Source: Candidatus Atribacteria bacterium (lineage in GTDB: Bacteria > Atribacterota > Phoenicimicrobiia > Phoenicimicrobiales > Stramentimicrobiaceae). Taken from it: 6,821 nt of DNA. Shown here in pieces: positions 6,019 to 6,821 of this stretch. The notes beneath the pieces are model-generated. The model ran no database searches, was not told the origin of the DNA, and saw only the letters and a program-made list of their open reading frames with translations. Where the stretch lies: NCBI GenBank assembly GCA_016934875.1, contig JAFGSC010000001.1, positions 1-6,821 of the forward strand, read 5' to 3'. Positions within the stretch are counted from its first letter, which is position 1, and each line of letters begins with the position of its first letter. The position numbers and the translations under genes were made by a program.

Positions 6019-6821
6019 ATGAAAAAATTACTTATTCTTGCTGTAGTTATGATTACCGTATTATTAACGTGTTTCTCTTTCAGTCTGGCTGCTGAATTTA
6101 CACCCAAGAGGGAGTATACCATGACTGTGAATGTAGGGAACACATTCGGCTGGGGGATGGGTGCCCAAAAATGGGCAGACTTAATTGCCGAAAAAACCAA
6201 TGGTAAAATCATCGTCAAGCCTTACTGGGGAAGCCAACTACTTGCTGGCAAGCAAATGAACTGGTTGCAGGCAGTAGCCGAAGGAAGTATTGATTTTGCC
6301 GTCGAATCAACGATTAATTCCTCTTCAGTAGTTAAATCCCATAATCTATTTTCTTTACCATTCTTTATCAATACCTTCGAAAATTTAGATAGAATAGAAA
6401 ATGGTAAAAGTGGTCAGATGTTGTTTGACGAAATGGAAAAGATGCATGTTATAGCATTGGCTTGGGGTGAAAATGGATTCCGACAAATTACCAATAACGT
6501 GAGGCCAGTAACGAAGCCGGAAGATATGAAAGGGCTGAGAGTTCGAGTAGTTCCAACCGCTATCTATGATGATATCTTTAGAGCATTAGGTGCTGATCCA
6601 ATCCACATGAATTGGGCTGATGCTGTAACGGGCTTCCAACAGGGCGCTGTAGACGGACAGGAAAACCCTTATGGAGTTCTCCTGCCTGTAAAAATCTGGG
6701 AATACCATAAATATGTTACTAATTGGAACTATTTAGCTGACCCACTGATCTTCTGTGTCAACAAAGGGGTATGGGATTCTTTCCCGGATGTCATTAAATT
6801 AGCGGTCAAAGAAGCAGCCAG
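6019..6821 (+). CDS. dctP: TRAP transporter substrate-binding protein, DctP family (3'-truncated by window)
   Basis: This is the extracytoplasmic binding protein of a tripartite ATP-independent periplasmic transporter, which hands a ligand, usually a carboxylate, to DctQ/DctM membrane subunits. The first 267 codons are present. A signal peptide MKKLLILAVVMITVLLTCFSFSLAA ends near residues 24-25 with an SLA-A or LAA-E cleavage site. The mature part shows family features: GWGMGAQKWADLIAEKTNGKI, WGSQLLAGKQ, SLPFFINTFENLDRI, GLRVRVVPT with R174 and R176 (R176 aligns with the carboxylate-binding arginine of the family), LGADPIHMNWADAVTGFQQGAVDGQENP and the start of the C-terminal helix region. Family members have about 320-345 residues, so some 60-80 are missing here. 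It is 78 bp after E2 with no terminator between and is probably in the same operon. DctQ and DctM should follow outside the window. The ligand is unknown; a substrate or precursor of the dehydrogenase is a reasonable guess. Confidence 0.93.
   Translation, partial: MKKLLILAVVMITVLLTCFSFSLAAEFTPKREYTMTVNVGNTFGWGMGAQKWADLIAEKTNGKIIVKPYWGSQLLAGKQMNWLQAVAEGSIDFAVESTINSSSVVKSHNLFSLPFFINTFENLDRIENGKSGQMLFDEMEKMHVIALAWGENGFRQITNNVRPVTKPEDMKGLRVRVVPTAIYDDIFRALGADPIHMNWADAVTGFQQGAVDGQENPYGVLLPVKIWEYHKYVTNWNYLADPLIFCVNKGVWDSFPDVIKLAVKEAA

Noticed and set aside
6061..6075. Cysteine at residue 18 of the TRAP binding protein (LLTC) as a lipoprotein lipobox
   Set aside because: The residue before Cys is Thr rather than Gly/Ala/Ser, and a good signal peptidase I site follows at residues 22-26.
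5952..6218. Open - strand frame across the acoC-dctP gap and the dctP start
   Set aside because: It overlaps the dctP signal peptide and mature N-terminus, which are clearly coding on the + strand, and shows no family features.

Overview
The window is AT-rich, with strong AGGAGG-type ribosome binding sites and every gene on the + strand. This fits a low-GC anaerobe of the Firmicutes/Clostridia or Atribacterota kind. The lineage is inferred from base composition and gene content only; there is no rRNA or marker gene here.

Layout: (1) At 5-646 is the C-terminal part of a toastrack (LiaF/DUF2154/DUF4097-like) beta-repeat protein, probably cut by the window edge. (2) At 647-779 is an intergenic stretch with a possible sigma-A promoter, a perfect 17-bp inverted repeat without a U-tract, and a strong Shine-Dalgarno site serving a tiny leader ORF whose stop overlaps an ATG of the next gene. 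(3) At 780-2600 is a sigma-54 enhancer-binding activator with a divergent AcoR-like sensor region, a PAS domain, an AAA+ domain and a Fis-type HTH. (4) At 2601-2811 is an unusually readable control region: two clear ATTGT-N11-ACAAT sites and one decayed site, starting exactly 31 bp apart, followed by a -24/-12 sigma-54 promoter. (5) From 2812 runs an operon of E1-alpha, E1-beta and E2 genes of a TPP- and lipoate-dependent 2-oxo acid/acetoin dehydrogenase (AcoABC-like), followed from 6019 by the substrate-binding protein of a TRAP transporter, cut by the window end.

Reading of the whole: the activator probably binds the phased sites just downstream of its own gene and switches on the sigma-54 promoter. 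That would express a dehydrogenase complex together with a high-affinity TRAP uptake system, an import-and-oxidise module for one substrate. A TRAP binding protein suggests a carboxylate such as a 2-oxo acid or its precursor rather than neutral acetoin, but the sequence does not fix the substrate. No E3 (dihydrolipoyl dehydrogenase) gene lies in the visible part of the operon. The domain families are known; the less ordinary parts are the regulatory architecture and the pairing of these enzymes with a TRAP system.
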